64,000 nucleotides of DNA from DAOPYU01 sp942493245 (lineage in GTDB: Bacteria; Sumerlaeota; Sumerlaeia; UBA8349), in assembly GCA_942493245.1 (NCBI GenBank), contig OW818685.1, positions 4,154,001-4,218,000 on the forward strand, in the 5' to 3' direction. Shown here one piece after another: positions 1 to 8,602 of the stretch (positions are counted from its first letter, which is position 1; each line of letters starts with the position of its first letter). The notes under the pieces are model-generated. The model had not been told where the DNA came from, made no database searches, and worked only from the letters and a program-made list of their open reading frames with translations. The position numbers and the translations under genes are program-made.

Positions 1-213
1 TTCCATCCCATCCTGGACCGGCATGGAACAGGAAGCCACGAGCATGTTATTCCCCTTGACCTCGACGAGACAGACGCGGCAGGCGCCCAGACACTGGACC
101 CCGGCCAGATAGCACATCGTCGGGATCTTGATCCCGATCTGATGGGCCGCCTCGAGGATGGTGGTTCCCGGCTCGACTTCGACAGACATGTTGTTGATCG
201 TCAGTTTCGGCAT
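1..213 (-). CDS. N-terminus of a [2Fe-2S] iron-sulfur catalytic subunit (NuoG/HndD/FdhA-type), partial
   Basis: The reading frame begins with ATG at 213 on the minus strand and runs off the window edge, so only 71 residues are visible. They form a plant-type [2Fe-2S] ferredoxin domain. Cysteines appear as CYLAGVQCLGACRVC and then ASCSMPV, which is the ligand spacing found at the N-terminus of NuoG, [FeFe]-hydrogenase HydA/HndD and NAD-linked formate dehydrogenase alpha subunits. It lies about 100 bases downstream of the NuoF-like gene and is probably the last or next gene of the same operon. Which catalytic domain follows (hydrogenase, formate dehydrogenase or other) cannot be decided because it lies outside the window. 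Confidence 0.8.
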   Translation of the reverse strand, partial: MPKLTINNMSVEVEPGTTILEAAHQIGIKIPTMCYLAGVQCLGACRVCLVEVKGNNMLVASCSMPVQDGME

Positions 214-319
214 GGTGATTCTATCCCTTTCCCGGAGGTCCGGCGCGAGGCAACCCTCCGCCGGACGCTCCCCTATTCACGTGTCACTCTCGGGTTTCAT
301 CGGTTCCCGGCGCAGCGGT

Positions 320-3300
320 TTACCGTTTGCCATAATCGCAGCGCAGGCACCGGCCCGCCTGCCGCAGGGCGGTCATTTCGTTACAGGAATGCTCGACCTC
401 TTCGAAATTGTTCCGCCGCCGCTCGATCGAGATCGTCGGCATTTTCTCGCGCTTGGCCATGTCGGGTTCCGCATCGGGATCGAACGGCACGTCTATGACA
501 TGATCCTCACGCCAGAAAGCGTGATTTTCGCCCGTGAGGAATTCGTCAATCCCCGCGGCGGCCCGCTCGCCATGCGCCACGGCGCCCACCACCGAATCGG
601 GTCCGGACACGCAATCCCCACCGGCAAAAACCCACTCGACCGAAGTCTGAGTCGTCACCGGGTCCACATTGATGAACTGGTTCCACTTGGTCTCAATCTG
701 AACCCCGCTCGTGATCTCGGTCAAGTCGAGCGCCTGTCCGATGGCTACCAGAACCTGATCGCACGGAATGATAAAGTCCTCACCACCCGCCGTGGGAGAG
801 CGCCGCCCGCTGCGGTCGAACCCGCCCAGGCGCATCGGACGACACTTCAGACCCGTGACCCGATTGTTCTCGGCCACCACCTCGACCGGCTGGGTGAGCA
901 TGCGCAACGCCACCCCTTCGTGGATGGCTTCCTCGATCTCCTCGGCGTAGGCGGGCATCTCCTCGCGGGTGCGGCGATAGACGATCGTCACGCAATCGGC
1001 GCCCAGACGCAACGCCGTGCGGGCCGCGTCAATGGCCGAATTGCCTCCGCCCACCACGATCACATTCTTCCCCACCCGGACCGATCCGCGCAGGTTGTAG
1101 GTCCGGTGGAAGTCCATCGCGTCCACCACCCCTTCGGCATCCTGGCCGGGAATCCCCATCCGCATGCCCAACGGCGCGCCAATGCCGACGAAGACGGCGT
1201 CGTAGCCCTGAGCGCGCAAATCGGGCAGGGTGAAGTCGCGACCCAGCCGTTTGCCTGTTTCGATCTCGACCCCCATCTGTTCGATCATGCGGATCTCGCG
1301 AGCCAGCACTTCACGCGGCAAGCGATAGGCGGGAATCGTCTGAACCAGCATGCCGCCCGGACGCGGTTCGGACTCGAAAACCGTGGGCTTGTAACCCAGC
1401 CGCGCCAGGAAATAGGCGCACGAAAGCCCCGCCGGACCCGCGCCGATAATGGCGATCTTGCGCTTCGAGTTCCCTTCGTTTTCCCGAATGGAAGGCACCT
1501 GCATCGTGATTTCCTGATCCACCATAAACCGCTTCACGCCACGTATAGACACCGGGTCCGCGTCGAGCAGGGTTCGGCGGCACTTGCTTTCGCACGAGTG
1601 GAAACACACCCGGGCGCAGACAGCCGCGAAGGGATTGCGCTCGCGGTGGAGGCGAAGCGCCTCGGCGATCCGGTTCTCCTTGACCAGCGCCAGGAAACCC
1701 GGAATGTCCACGCACGAAGGACAGGCGTTGCGGCATGGCGAATCCACCAGCGACGGACACACCGCCGCGGGACACTGCTTGTCGCGAATGTGCGCAACAT
1801 ACTCATCGCGGAAATGCCGGATCGTCGAAAGCACCGGGTTCGGCGCCGTCTGACCCAGACCGCACAGGGCCGTATCTTTGATTTGGTTGCCCAGTTCGAT
1901 CAACGTCTCGATGTCGCCGTCGCGCCCCTGCCCGTGGCAGATGCGCTCGAGGATTTCCAGCATGCGCTTGGTTCCCACACGGCACGGAACGCACTTCCCG
2001 CACGATTCTTCCTGAACGAACTCGAGGAAGAAACGGGCCACGTCCACCATGCAGGTGTCCTCGTCCATGACGACCAGACCACCCGACCCCATGATGGCGC
2101 CCAGGGCCGCCAGCGAATCGTAATCGAGCGGAACATTGAGGTGCTCGCGCGGTACGCACCCGCCCGACGGCCCACCGGCCTGAGCGGCCTTGAATTCCTT
2201 GTTGCCGGGAATGCCCCCGCCAATATCGTACACCAGATCGCCCAGCGTGGTGCCAATGGGCACCTCGACCAGACCGGCATTCTTGATCGCGCCCGCCAGA
2301 GCAAACACCTTCGTTCCCTTGCTCTTTTCCGACCCGAAGGAGGCGTACCACGCGCCGCCGTTGAGCAGAATGGCGGGCACGTTGGCATACGTCTCGACAT
2401 TGTTCAAAACAGTCGGTTTGCCCCATAACCCCTTACTGGCCGGGAAGGGTGGCCGGGGACGCGGCTCCCCGCGATTGCCCTCGATCGAAGTGATCAGGGC
2501 CGTCTCCTCGCCGCAGACGAACGCACCCGATCCCATTCGGATATCCAGAGTGAAATCGAATCCCGTGCCAAGAATATTCTGGCCAAGCAGGCCATACTCG
2601 CGCGCCTGTTCGAGCGCGATATTGAGCCGCTGGACCGCCAGGGGGTACTCGGCGCGCACATACACATACCCCTCGTTGGCGCCTACGGTGTATGCGGCGA
2701 TAGCCATCCCCTCGATAATGCTGTGCGGGTCGCCCTCGAGGACCGAGCGGTCCATGAACGCGCCCGGGTCGCCTTCGTCGGCGTTGCAGAGCACATACTT
2801 TTTGTCGCCCTCGGCCTGGCGGGTGAATTGCCACTTGCGCCAAGTGGGGAACCCGGCCCCTCCACGTCCGCGCAGACCCGACGTCTGCATTTCGGCGATG
2901 ACGTCCTCGGGCTTCATGTCGAGTACCCTGGCCAACGCCTGGTAGCCGTCCCGGCCGATATAATCGTCTATTTTTTGCGGGTCGATAAGCCCGCAATTGC
3001 GCAACACTATCTTGATCTGCTTGCGGAAAAAACTGATATCGTTGACATGGGGCTGCGGTTGCGAGTCGCGATAACGGCGATGCACCAGCCGCTCAACCAC
3101 CTGCCCCTCGATAACATGCTGACGCATGATGTCCTCGGCGTCTTCCGGCGTGACCTGTTCGTAGAACACATCGTTGACCAGGAGAACCGGTCCCTTGGCA
3201 CACGGTCCCAGACAGCCGGTCTCAATCACGGAAACACGATCCACCACCCCCTGGCGAAGCGCCTGCTTATCGAGAGCGGCCTTGACATCCAGGGCGCCCG

Positions 3301-3457
3301 ACGCGATACAACCCGCCCCGGCGCACAGGAGAATCTTGCAATGCCCATCCTGCTCGAGTTCCAACTGACGCGCGAGCACCCGCCCCTTGATCTGATCCAA
3401 CTGTTCCCGAGTCACCGGTTTTCCGGCATTCTCTTCGGATGCGCTTTTCATGACCAT
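320..3457 (-). CDS. NuoF/HndC-type NADH-binding flavoprotein fused to a GltD/NfnB-type FAD oxidoreductase
   Basis: A 1045-residue fusion. Residues about 20-125 are a thioredoxin-like [2Fe-2S] domain (CAGAGC, then ETGCLGPC). Residues about 160-470 are the NuoF FMN/NADH core, with GRGGAGFP and NADEGDPGAF, followed by an SLBB segment. A [4Fe-4S] site, SCGKCVPC, lies near 490. From about 560 a GltD-type tail starts: cysteine-rich iron-sulfur domain, FAD fold (GAGPAG near 670), NAD(P) fold (VVGGGNSAID) and a C-terminal FAD motif (AGGDCVSGPDS). Each half is typical of electron-bifurcating or NAD(P)-linked enzymes; the fusion joins an NADH/FMN site and a second FAD/NAD(P) site in one chain. It follows the NuoE-like gene and precedes a [2Fe-2S] subunit gene. 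A bifurcating role is inference; the domain order is plain in the sequence. Confidence 0.9.
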   Translation of the reverse strand: MVMKSASEENAGKPVTREQLDQIKGRVLARQLELEQDGHCKILLCAGAGCIASGALDVKAALDKQALRQGVVDRVSVIETGCLGPCAKGPVLLVNDVFYEQVTPEDAEDIMRQHVIEGQVVERLVHRRYRDSQPQPHVNDISFFRKQIKIVLRNCGLIDPQKIDDYIGRDGYQALARVLDMKPEDVIAEMQTSGLRGRGGAGFPTWRKWQFTRQAEGDKKYVLCNADEGDPGAFMDRSVLEGDPHSIIEGMAIAAYTVGANEGYVYVRAEYPLAVQRLNIALEQAREYGLLGQNILGTGFDFTLDIRMGSGAFVCGEETALITSIEGNRGEPRPRPPFPASKGLWGKPTVLNNVETYANVPAILLNGGAWYASFGSEKSKGTKVFALAGAIKNAGLVEVPIGTTLGDLVYDIGGGIPGNKEFKAAQAGGPSGGCVPREHLNVPLDYDSLAALGAIMGSGGLVVMDEDTCMVDVARFFLEFVQEESCGKCVPCRVGTKRMLEILERICHGQGRDGDIETLIELGNQIKDTALCGLGQTAPNPVLSTIRHFRDEYVAHIRDKQCPAAVCPSLVDSPCRNACPSCVDIPGFLALVKENRIAEALRLHRERNPFAAVCARVCFHSCESKCRRTLLDADPVSIRGVKRFMVDQEITMQVPSIRENEGNSKRKIAIIGAGPAGLSCAYFLARLGYKPTVFESEPRPGGMLVQTIPAYRLPREVLAREIRMIEQMGVEIETGKRLGRDFTLPDLRAQGYDAVFVGIGAPLGMRMGIPGQDAEGVVDAMDFHRTYNLRGSVRVGKNVIVVGGGNSAIDAARTALRLGADCVTIVYRRTREEMPAYAEEIEEAIHEGVALRMLTQPVEVVAENNRVTGLKCRPMRLGGFDRSGRRSPTAGGEDFIIPCDQVLVAIGQALDLTEITSGVQIETKWNQFINVDPVTTQTSVEWVFAGGDCVSGPDSVVGAVAHGERAAAGIDEFLTGENHAFWREDHVIDVPFDPDAEPDMAKREKMPTISIERRRNNFEEVEHSCNEMTALRQAGRCLRCDYGKR

Positions 3458-3530
3458 TATTCTTGAACTCCATCCGTATTCGATCCACTGCGTGCGTCAC
3501 ATGGCACGGCGACAGGCCCGGCGACAGGGA

Positions 3531-4049
3531 TCACTCCCCATCGCGATACTGGGCCAGAATACTGGCAATCTTGGAAGGTTTGACGCGCTGATGCACGTCA
3601 TCGTCAATCATGATAACCGGCGCCAGACCGCACGCCCCGAAACAGCGCCCGATTTCGAGCGAAAACTGGCGGTCGCGAGTCGTCCCGCCCACCTCGAGTT
3701 CCAGATTGTCCTGCAAGGCCTTGAGCACATCCTTGCCGCCCCGCACATAACAGGCGGTTCCCATGCAGACCCGCACCAGATGCTTGCCCCGGGGGATTGT
3801 TGAGAAGAAGGAATAGAACCCCACCACCCCGGCCACTTCGCTGTAAGGTTTATCCAGTTCGAGGCTGATATGTTTCAGAACCCGCTCGGGCAGATAGCCA
3901 AACAACCCCTGCGCGGTCTGAAGAGCGGGAATCAGCGCGCCGGGCTTGTTCCGAACCCCTTCCAGGAGTTCCTTGAAGCGCTCGAAGAGTTCCTCCTCCG
4001 AGACTTCCCCCTGCGTACAACAACAGCATTGCTCGTTCGATGTACTCAT
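3531..4049 (-). CDS. NuoE/HndA-type [2Fe-2S] thioredoxin-like subunit (24-kDa family)
   Basis: 172 residues, close to the normal family length. The fold helix-rich N-terminus is followed by the thioredoxin-like [2Fe-2S] domain, with ligands in CMGTACYVRG and GRCFGACGLAP. These match the four cysteines of NuoE, HndA and HydC. The start at 4049 was chosen because the frame extends upstream to 4223 only across the promoter at 4195-4223, and those extra residues do not look like the family. A GAGGAG-like stretch lies upstream. A cluster of cysteines (EQCCCC) directly after the start is unusual. First gene of the minus-strand operon; it should transfer electrons between the NuoF-like flavoprotein and the other subunits. 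Confidence 0.88.
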   Translation of the reverse strand: MSTSNEQCCCCTQGEVSEEELFERFKELLEGVRNKPGALIPALQTAQGLFGYLPERVLKHISLELDKPYSEVAGVVGFYSFFSTIPRGKHLVRVCMGTACYVRGGKDVLKALQDNLELEVGGTTRDRQFSLEIGRCFGACGLAPVIMIDDDVHQRVKPSKIASILAQYRDGE

Positions 4050-4189
4050 AATCTTTACTTCTTCTCCTCTCGCTTTGGGTTGCATCAGCCAGGCCGGGTA
4101 CGCGAACGCCCTGCCCCAATCTGAACGTGTGCCTGAGAGACCCCACTGCCGACTCGAATTTTTAACACCAGAAAACGCCTTGAATCTGT

Positions 4190-4207
4190 CTGTGAAAATA
4201 ATCACAG
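4190..4207. promoter_or_regulatory. Palindromic operator TGTGA-N6-TCACA (Rex- or CRP/FNR-like)
   Basis: The 18-bp perfect-armed palindrome CTGTGA-N6-TCACAG overlaps the -10 box of the operon promoter. Its spacing matches both the Rex consensus (TTGTGAA-N4-TTCACAA) and CRP-family sites. An overlap with -10 suggests repression, and Rex senses NADH/NAD+, which fits a NADH-linked operon. Which regulator binds is inference. Confidence 0.5.
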
Positions 4208-4223
4208 AGCGCCTGCGAGTCAA
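4195..4223 (-). promoter_or_regulatory. Sigma-70-type promoter of the NuoE/NuoF-like operon
   Basis: On the minus strand TTGACT (4223-4218) is followed after 17 bases by TATTTT (4200-4195). It lies about 140 bases upstream of the NuoE-like start and supports that start over the longer frame. Confidence 0.5.
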
Positions 4224-4887
4224 TGGAAATCGTTCAACCTTTTACAAAAGGGGACACCTTGAAGGGAAAAATTTACAACCTGAATTTCATGGAGTATTGA
4301 GAACACAGAAGAAAATGACGCGGAGTGCCCGCTGGATTCGAAAAAAAACACCGCCGCCCCCGTAGCTCTGCCATGACGGCGTGCCACCCAGCGCACCCAT
4401 CTCCGGTGGAAATGAAAGAAAATCACAGAACACTCAGACGACCTGGCGCAGCGGAACCGCAGCCAACTTTGCGTTTTCTGAAGAAAGCGCCATCCTGGGA
4501 TCGCCAATCTCCTGATTGGCGCGGTTGCGGTTCCGGGCCTCCGGACGACTTTGCGGGATTCCGGGGATTACAACTCAGCCCGCTGGGTTGCGCTTCGCCT
4601 GGAGCGGGCTTTCAGCCCTTGAAGGGGATGGGTCCCGTGCGACCTAGGGCGACGCTTCGCTCTGCCCTGGGCTGACATGGACCGCCCTGTCAGGGCTGGG
4701 GCCGGATCGGGATTGCGGCCCGTATCGCAGACACGCGCCCCTAAAATCTACACAAACAACAGCGATATTGCGAGGTAGTAGTACAAAACACTCGGACTAC
4801 TTGACGCAGCGAAATCAGGAACTCCTCGTTGTCCAGGCGAGCGATGATGCACCGGTTATATGGGTTTATTCAGAGTTCCCCCCATCC

Positions 4888-5007
4888 GTCATTCCCGCGA
4901 AAGCGGGAACCCAGATCCGGGACGCTCCGTTTTGATTCCTATGCGCCGTGAACGACTTCCTTGCCTCGGGTTCGCGCTTCTCTGGGTCCCCGCTTTCGCG
5001 GGATGAC
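4888..5007. repeat. REP/MITE-like element with CCCGCGAAAGCGGG palindromic ends, copy 1
   Basis: Starts GTCATTCCCGCGAAAGCGGG and ends with the near inverse complement (CCCCGCTTTCGCGGGATGAC), with CCAG/CTGG just inside. The 120-bp arrangement repeats at 25640-25761 with a different interior. Confidence 0.75.
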
Positions 5008-5062
5008 GGAGAAATGGTTTCTGTTTTCCCCGAACAGAAAGGGCAAACTAGACAATGAGGAG

Positions 5063-5210
5063 TTCCTGCTGCGTCCCTGCGTCTCTGCGCGATTATTCTT
5101 TTCGTCCCCGTTCTCACGGGTTTTCATGTCTCTCCACGGTAACCGGCCAATCGCACTGGGCGGACACTCAGGTCCGCCCCTACAGATGGGCTGCGGCTTC
5201 GCTGCGCCAG
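5063..5210. repeat. Composite intergenic repeat B, copy 1
   Basis: Shares long blocks with 13383-13525: GCGTCTCTGCGCGATT, then CCCCGTTCT...CGGGTTTTC, then GGGCGGACAC(A/T)CAGGTCC and a GGGxTxCGGCTxCGCTGCG block in the same order and spacing. No frame is shared, so it is a DNA-level repeat. Confidence 0.65.
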
Positions 5211-5332
5211 GTTCCGGGTTCCTTTTGTGGCTGATAAATCGGCAAGGCTTGCGTAGATTCTGGGAGATCGTCGTACAGACGCCCACGGGGAAAAGGGACT
5301 CTGTACCCATCTGGGATTACCGTGAGCATAGA

Positions 5333-5394
5333 AACCGCAGTTGAACGGCTATCGTCCGGTTTTCTTTCAGGCGGGCGGGACGCCCCACCCGGGC
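5333..5394 (+). repeat. Partial copy of the AACCGCAGTTGA-ended element
   Basis: Begins AACCGCAGTTGAACG and continues through TATCGTCCGGTTTT and the GGGCGGGACGCCC palindrome, matching the left half of the complete copy at 58729-58879. It stops a few bases before the stop codon of the PAS gene that lies to its right on the other strand. Confidence 0.7.
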
Positions 5395-5395
5395 T

Positions 5396-6805
5396 TTATC
5401 GCCTCTGGGCCAACTCGGCTTCGAGCAACCGGATGCGCGTTTCCAGATCCGCCTCTTTGCGCTTGCGATCGGTAATGTCCCCGACAATTCCTTCGATAGC
5501 CACCGGCCGCCCCTCGGTATCGGAGATTAGAACATTGCGTTGGTAAAGCCACCGGACTTCGCCGTTCCGATGAAAAATCTGATACTCGTACGAAGGAGTT
5601 CCTTTGCCCTGGAGCAGTTTTTCCCATTCCTGCGCAAAATACTCCAGCCAGTCCGGGTGAATGATCGCCTGAACCAGTTTCGGATTCCGGTAACATTCTT
5701 CTGGCGTGTATCCCGTGATCCGCTCAACGGCGGGGCTGATATACTCATAACACCCTTCCGGCAGAGACATGCGGTAGATCAGGTCGTGCGCGTTCTCGGC
5801 AATCAGGCGGAAACGTTCCTCGCTCTTCCGCAGCGCTTCCTCGGCCCGCTTGCGTTCCGTCACATCCTGGACAATACCCTCCCACCGCACCGGACACCCC
5901 TCGTTGTTCGAAACCACAAAAAAGCGTATAAAAAGGTGTCGAACCTCGCCATCCGAACGAACAATCCGGTACTCTTCGCTCAGAGTTGTCTCCTGGCCCC
6001 TTCTGGCCCGAGCCAGCAATGCCTGGACGCGAGGCAGATCCTCCGGATAGATATAACGCATATAATTGTCTTCAGTCGGAAGATCCCCCTCCTGCCAACC
6101 GAAGATGCGACGCGTCCCATCCGAGTAGATGAGTTCACCCGTCACGAGATCGTGCGTCCAACTGCCCATTTGCGCAATCTTTTGCGCTTCGGAGAGATGC
6201 GCTTCCACCCGAAGGCGCTCGAGCAGTTCCGCCTGCAACCGTTCATTGGCCCGGCGCAATTCCCCGGTCCGTTCATGGATAATCTGTTCCTGTTTTTCGT
6301 AGAGAAAAGAATTCCGCAGCACCAGAGCCACAATCGAGGACAGACTGTTGAACAAATCGAGCAACGGCGCAATTTTCGTTGTATCGGGCAAACCCAGCAG
6401 CAACATCGCGCCGACCCTCAATTCGCCAATCAAAAGAGGGAAAGTGGCGGAGAGATGGTAACCCTGATCCAGCAGAAACCCGACCGATTCCGATGAATTT
6501 TCCGCTCGCCAGACCTGCAAATTCTCTTGGGCGCATGCAATCTTGTAGAGACGCTTCATCTCTTCCGACTCGGCCCACCGGTAAAGCCGCACCGGTCGCA
6601 CACTGACCACCCGGTGCGCAATCTCGGTCTCTGTTTGCAGAGACTGAATGAAAAGAATACAACGCGCGCCGGTAAGATTCAGGATTTCTTCCGTCAGGTA
6701 ATCGCCCAGGTCACCCGGACTCGACGCATGGCTCAACACATTGCGCAGCATGTTCAAGACCATCGTATTGAAGGCTGGATCGGACATAACCTCTGGAACA
6801 CTCAT
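5396..6805 (-). CDS. PAS/GAF sensor protein without visible output domain
   Basis: 469 residues. The N-terminal ~180 residues look GAF-like, followed by a coiled-coil (about 185-225, ERTGELRRANERLQ...), a PAS/PAC pair (about 225-340, ending IVQDVTERKRAEEALR) and a second PAS/PAC (about 345-455, ending IVGDITDRKRKE). It ends in a short coiled coil (LETRIRLLEAELAQRR). Proteins of this layout normally go on to a histidine kinase, GGDEF or similar effector, and none is present. The stop codon sits at the junction with a repeat fragment (5333-5394), so the gene may have lost its 3' end; alternatively it is a stand-alone sensor acting through partners. No transmembrane segment is obvious, so it is probably cytosolic. 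The ribosome site before ATG 6805 is weak. Confidence 0.8.
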   Translation of the reverse strand: MSVPEVMSDPAFNTMVLNMLRNVLSHASSPGDLGDYLTEEILNLTGARCILFIQSLQTETEIAHRVVSVRPVRLYRWAESEEMKRLYKIACAQENLQVWRAENSSESVGFLLDQGYHLSATFPLLIGELRVGAMLLLGLPDTTKIAPLLDLFNSLSSIVALVLRNSFLYEKQEQIIHERTGELRRANERLQAELLERLRVEAHLSEAQKIAQMGSWTHDLVTGELIYSDGTRRIFGWQEGDLPTEDNYMRYIYPEDLPRVQALLARARRGQETTLSEEYRIVRSDGEVRHLFIRFFVVSNNEGCPVRWEGIVQDVTERKRAEEALRKSEERFRLIAENAHDLIYRMSLPEGCYEYISPAVERITGYTPEECYRNPKLVQAIIHPDWLEYFAQEWEKLLQGKGTPSYEYQIFHRNGEVRWLYQRNVLISDTEGRPVAIEGIVGDITDRKRKEADLETRIRLLEAELAQRR

Positions 6806-7086
6806 ACTGGAAGAACCACTCGCTCTCTATCGCATCGATACCCGAAAATCTTTCGGCAATCCGGGAATCCCCCGAACGTGATCGTTTATCGGTTGCTTCT
6901 CGCGACAACTTGAGAAACCGAAAACAAAACCCGTCCCCGGGAATCCCCGGAATGCAGAGGGAAAGTCCCCATAGATTCTCACATTTGCCTCGATATTCAT
7001 CCGGGACTGCGGGCGGGCGCAACCGCGTACCGCCCACGCCCCTAAAACTCCCACAAAAATCATGGGAATTCAAAGAAAACACACAG

Positions 7087-7107
7087 GCGCCTGGAAAAAC
7101 CAGGCGC
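7087..7107 (-). terminator. Hairpin terminator after the metallo-beta-lactamase-fold gene
   Basis: Perfect 8-bp stem GCGCCTGG/CCAGGCGC with a 5-base loop, followed on the minus strand by TGTGTGTTTTCTTT. The rest of the 334-base spacer 6806-7139 shows nothing I can name. Confidence 0.55.
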
Positions 7108-7139
7108 GCGTTTCAGATAAGACTCGCGTTTCCAGTCGC

Positions 7140-7862
7140 CTACTTCCCCTTCTGGACGTTTTCCTCGCTTTTTTTCGGCGACAACACCAGAATCGTCGGT
7201 TCGTCTTTCGGAAACTCAGACAAGTCCGTCGGCAGCGCAAACTCATTCGCATCGGCTCGCCTGATGTGCTTCCATCCGGCCAGAAAATCCACATCGGTTG
7301 CAATCGGCAATTCCGACTTGGGATCGGTCTTGTAGTGCATCGGCACCACCAGGCGCGGCTTGACCTGCTCGATCACCGTCCGGGCGCCCCGGCTGTCCAG
7401 CGTATAGAATCCCCCCACACAAATCAGCAAAACATCCACTTTTCCGACCTGCTGGATCGTCTCTGCGGAGAGTGTGTGACCCAGATCGCCCGTGTGCAGA
7501 ATCCGCAGATCATTCGTCTCAATCAGAAACATCGCGTTTTTGCCGCGTTTCGCCCCCTGGACGTCATCATGATAGACCGGAATCGAGGTAATCTTCACAT
7601 CCTTGTTTTCGAACTTGACGGGATTCCACTCTTTGCCATCCGCGGTCAACCCACGCAAAACCTGCGGTTTGCCCGCGACAATCGTCAGCGCGTTGTGGTC
7701 GAAATGCTCATGACTGACGGTCACCACATCGGCCTCGAACGGCCCGGCAAAGTACCCCATTTTCGCGGGCACCGGATCCAGCAGAATCCGCGTGTCCCCC
7801 ACTTGCAGCGTAAAACAGGCCTGCCCGATCCACGCGAGCAACAAAACAGCGTTCACCATCAC
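7140..7862 (-). CDS. Metallo-beta-lactamase-fold metal-dependent hydrolase (UPF0173-like)
   Basis: 240 residues. The fold's metal-site signature is complete: SHEHFDHN (HxHxDH), a histidine in PVYHDD, the aspartate in HTGDLGH and a late histidine in VPMHYKT. The overall order matches the UPF0173 family of small MBL-fold hydrolases; the substrate is unknown. The N-terminus (NAVLLLAWIGQACFTL) is hydrophobic but merges into the first beta strand, so I would not call it a signal peptide. ATG overlaps the stop of the upstream SpoIIAA-like gene (7859-7862), so the two are co-translated. The basic, glutamine/lysine-rich C-terminus extends slightly beyond the usual end. A hairpin terminator follows. 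Confidence 0.82.
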   Translation of the reverse strand: MMVNAVLLLAWIGQACFTLQVGDTRILLDPVPAKMGYFAGPFEADVVTVSHEHFDHNALTIVAGKPQVLRGLTADGKEWNPVKFENKDVKITSIPVYHDDVQGAKRGKNAMFLIETNDLRILHTGDLGHTLSAETIQQVGKVDVLLICVGGFYTLDSRGARTVIEQVKPRLVVPMHYKTDPKSELPIATDVDFLAGWKHIRRADANEFALPTDLSEFPKDEPTILVLSPKKSEENVQKGK

Positions 7863-8272
7863 CTTTTCTCCTTTTCATCCTGAGAATCTACATGGGGAAG
7901 AGAAACCTCTTCGACTTCACTCAACCAATCCATCGCCTCTTGATAATTGTAAAAATACCGGAAATTGATCCCGACATTCGCATAGGTTGTCTGATGGAAT
8001 TCCGCGTATTGGGCATTTTCAGGACGATCCAGGATAGCGGTTCGCGTTTTATACGGAAAGACCGGATTATCCCGCGCGAGAAAATAGGTTCCGGCATACG
8101 AGAGCCGGTCCTGAAGTTCCCGGGTATCGCACAGAACCTTCTTGGCGTCACTCTGAGCAAGAATCTCGACGAATTGTTGAACCGCCTTCGGCGCGTCTTT
8201 TTCAGAGATTTGCCCTTTCCACACCACAATCAGGATGCCCTTACACAATGTGTGGTTCAATTCCCACTCCAT
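7859..8272 (-). CDS. SpoIIAA/STAS-like domain protein
   Basis: 137 residues with the layout of the SpoIIAA-like/STAS-related families: starts with EWELNHTLCKGILIVVWKGQIS (strand-strand), then alpha helix, VLCDTRELQDRLSYAG, and a late YFYNYQEAMDWLSE helix. Such proteins occur as small regulatory or lipid/anion-binding modules; no enzymatic residues are recognisable. It is translationally coupled to the metallo-beta-lactamase-fold gene through a 4-base overlap, so the two products probably act together, but how is not evident. Confidence 0.6.
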   Translation of the reverse strand: MEWELNHTLCKGILIVVWKGQISEKDAPKAVQQFVEILAQSDAKKVLCDTRELQDRLSYAGTYFLARDNPVFPYKTRTAILDRPENAQYAEFHQTTYANVGINFRYFYNYQEAMDWLSEVEEVSLPHVDSQDEKEKR

Positions 8273-8488
8273 GTAGATTCACCCCTCCCCGTTTTCAGCG
8301 ACAAGCGTGAAAGAGCCCTCCCCCGACAGAAGGCCCAACGGACAAATTCACGCCTCACAGAACTCCCCCACCCTGATTATGATTCGTCCATTTTCTTTCC
8401 CTATTTGACAGAAACGCCCAGGGGGAGTCAAGTCCCTTCCAGCTCTCGTTTTCCTTTTCCCGACCGCATCCTCCCGGAGATTTCAATC

Positions 8489-8504
8489 TGGCACACGTTA
8501 TGCA
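8489..8504 (+). promoter_or_regulatory. Sigma-54 (-24/-12) promoter
   Basis: TGGCACACGTTATGCA has the invariant GG and GC dinucleotides (8490-8491 and 8502-8503) separated by exactly ten bases, close to the consensus TGGCAC-N5-TTGCA. It lies about 100 bases before the zinc-ribbon gene and points at it. The remaining spacer from 8273 shows no gene. Confidence 0.6.
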
Positions 8505-8602
8505 TAGACACAGAACAGATTCAGGACTCTGGCGCGAGCGAAGCCTCCAGACAAGTCGCTCACAAAGCCGAGCCACGCACGAACGGAAGGAGGGACCAAA
8601 CA

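Larger units (their letters stand above)
4224..5395. other. 1.2-kb gene-free spacer carrying several repeat elements
   Basis: I see no convincing coding sequence. It contains the GC palindrome element at 4888-5007, a composite repeat at 5063-5210 that recurs at 13383-13525, and a fragment of the 151-bp inverted-end element at 5333-5394. Around 4565-4680 there is a further GC-rich stretch of the kind that often yields spurious short proteins in such genomes; only one copy is in the window. Confidence 0.6.

Noticed and set aside
1..213. Naming the partial subunit as [FeFe]-hydrogenase
   Set aside because: The visible ferredoxin domain is common to NuoG, HydA and FdhA; the decisive part lies outside the window.
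158..2428. Long plus-strand reading frames opposite the NuoF-GltD gene and others like it elsewhere
   Set aside because: They mirror the codon pattern of well-recognised genes on the other strand in GC-rich DNA and show no domain.
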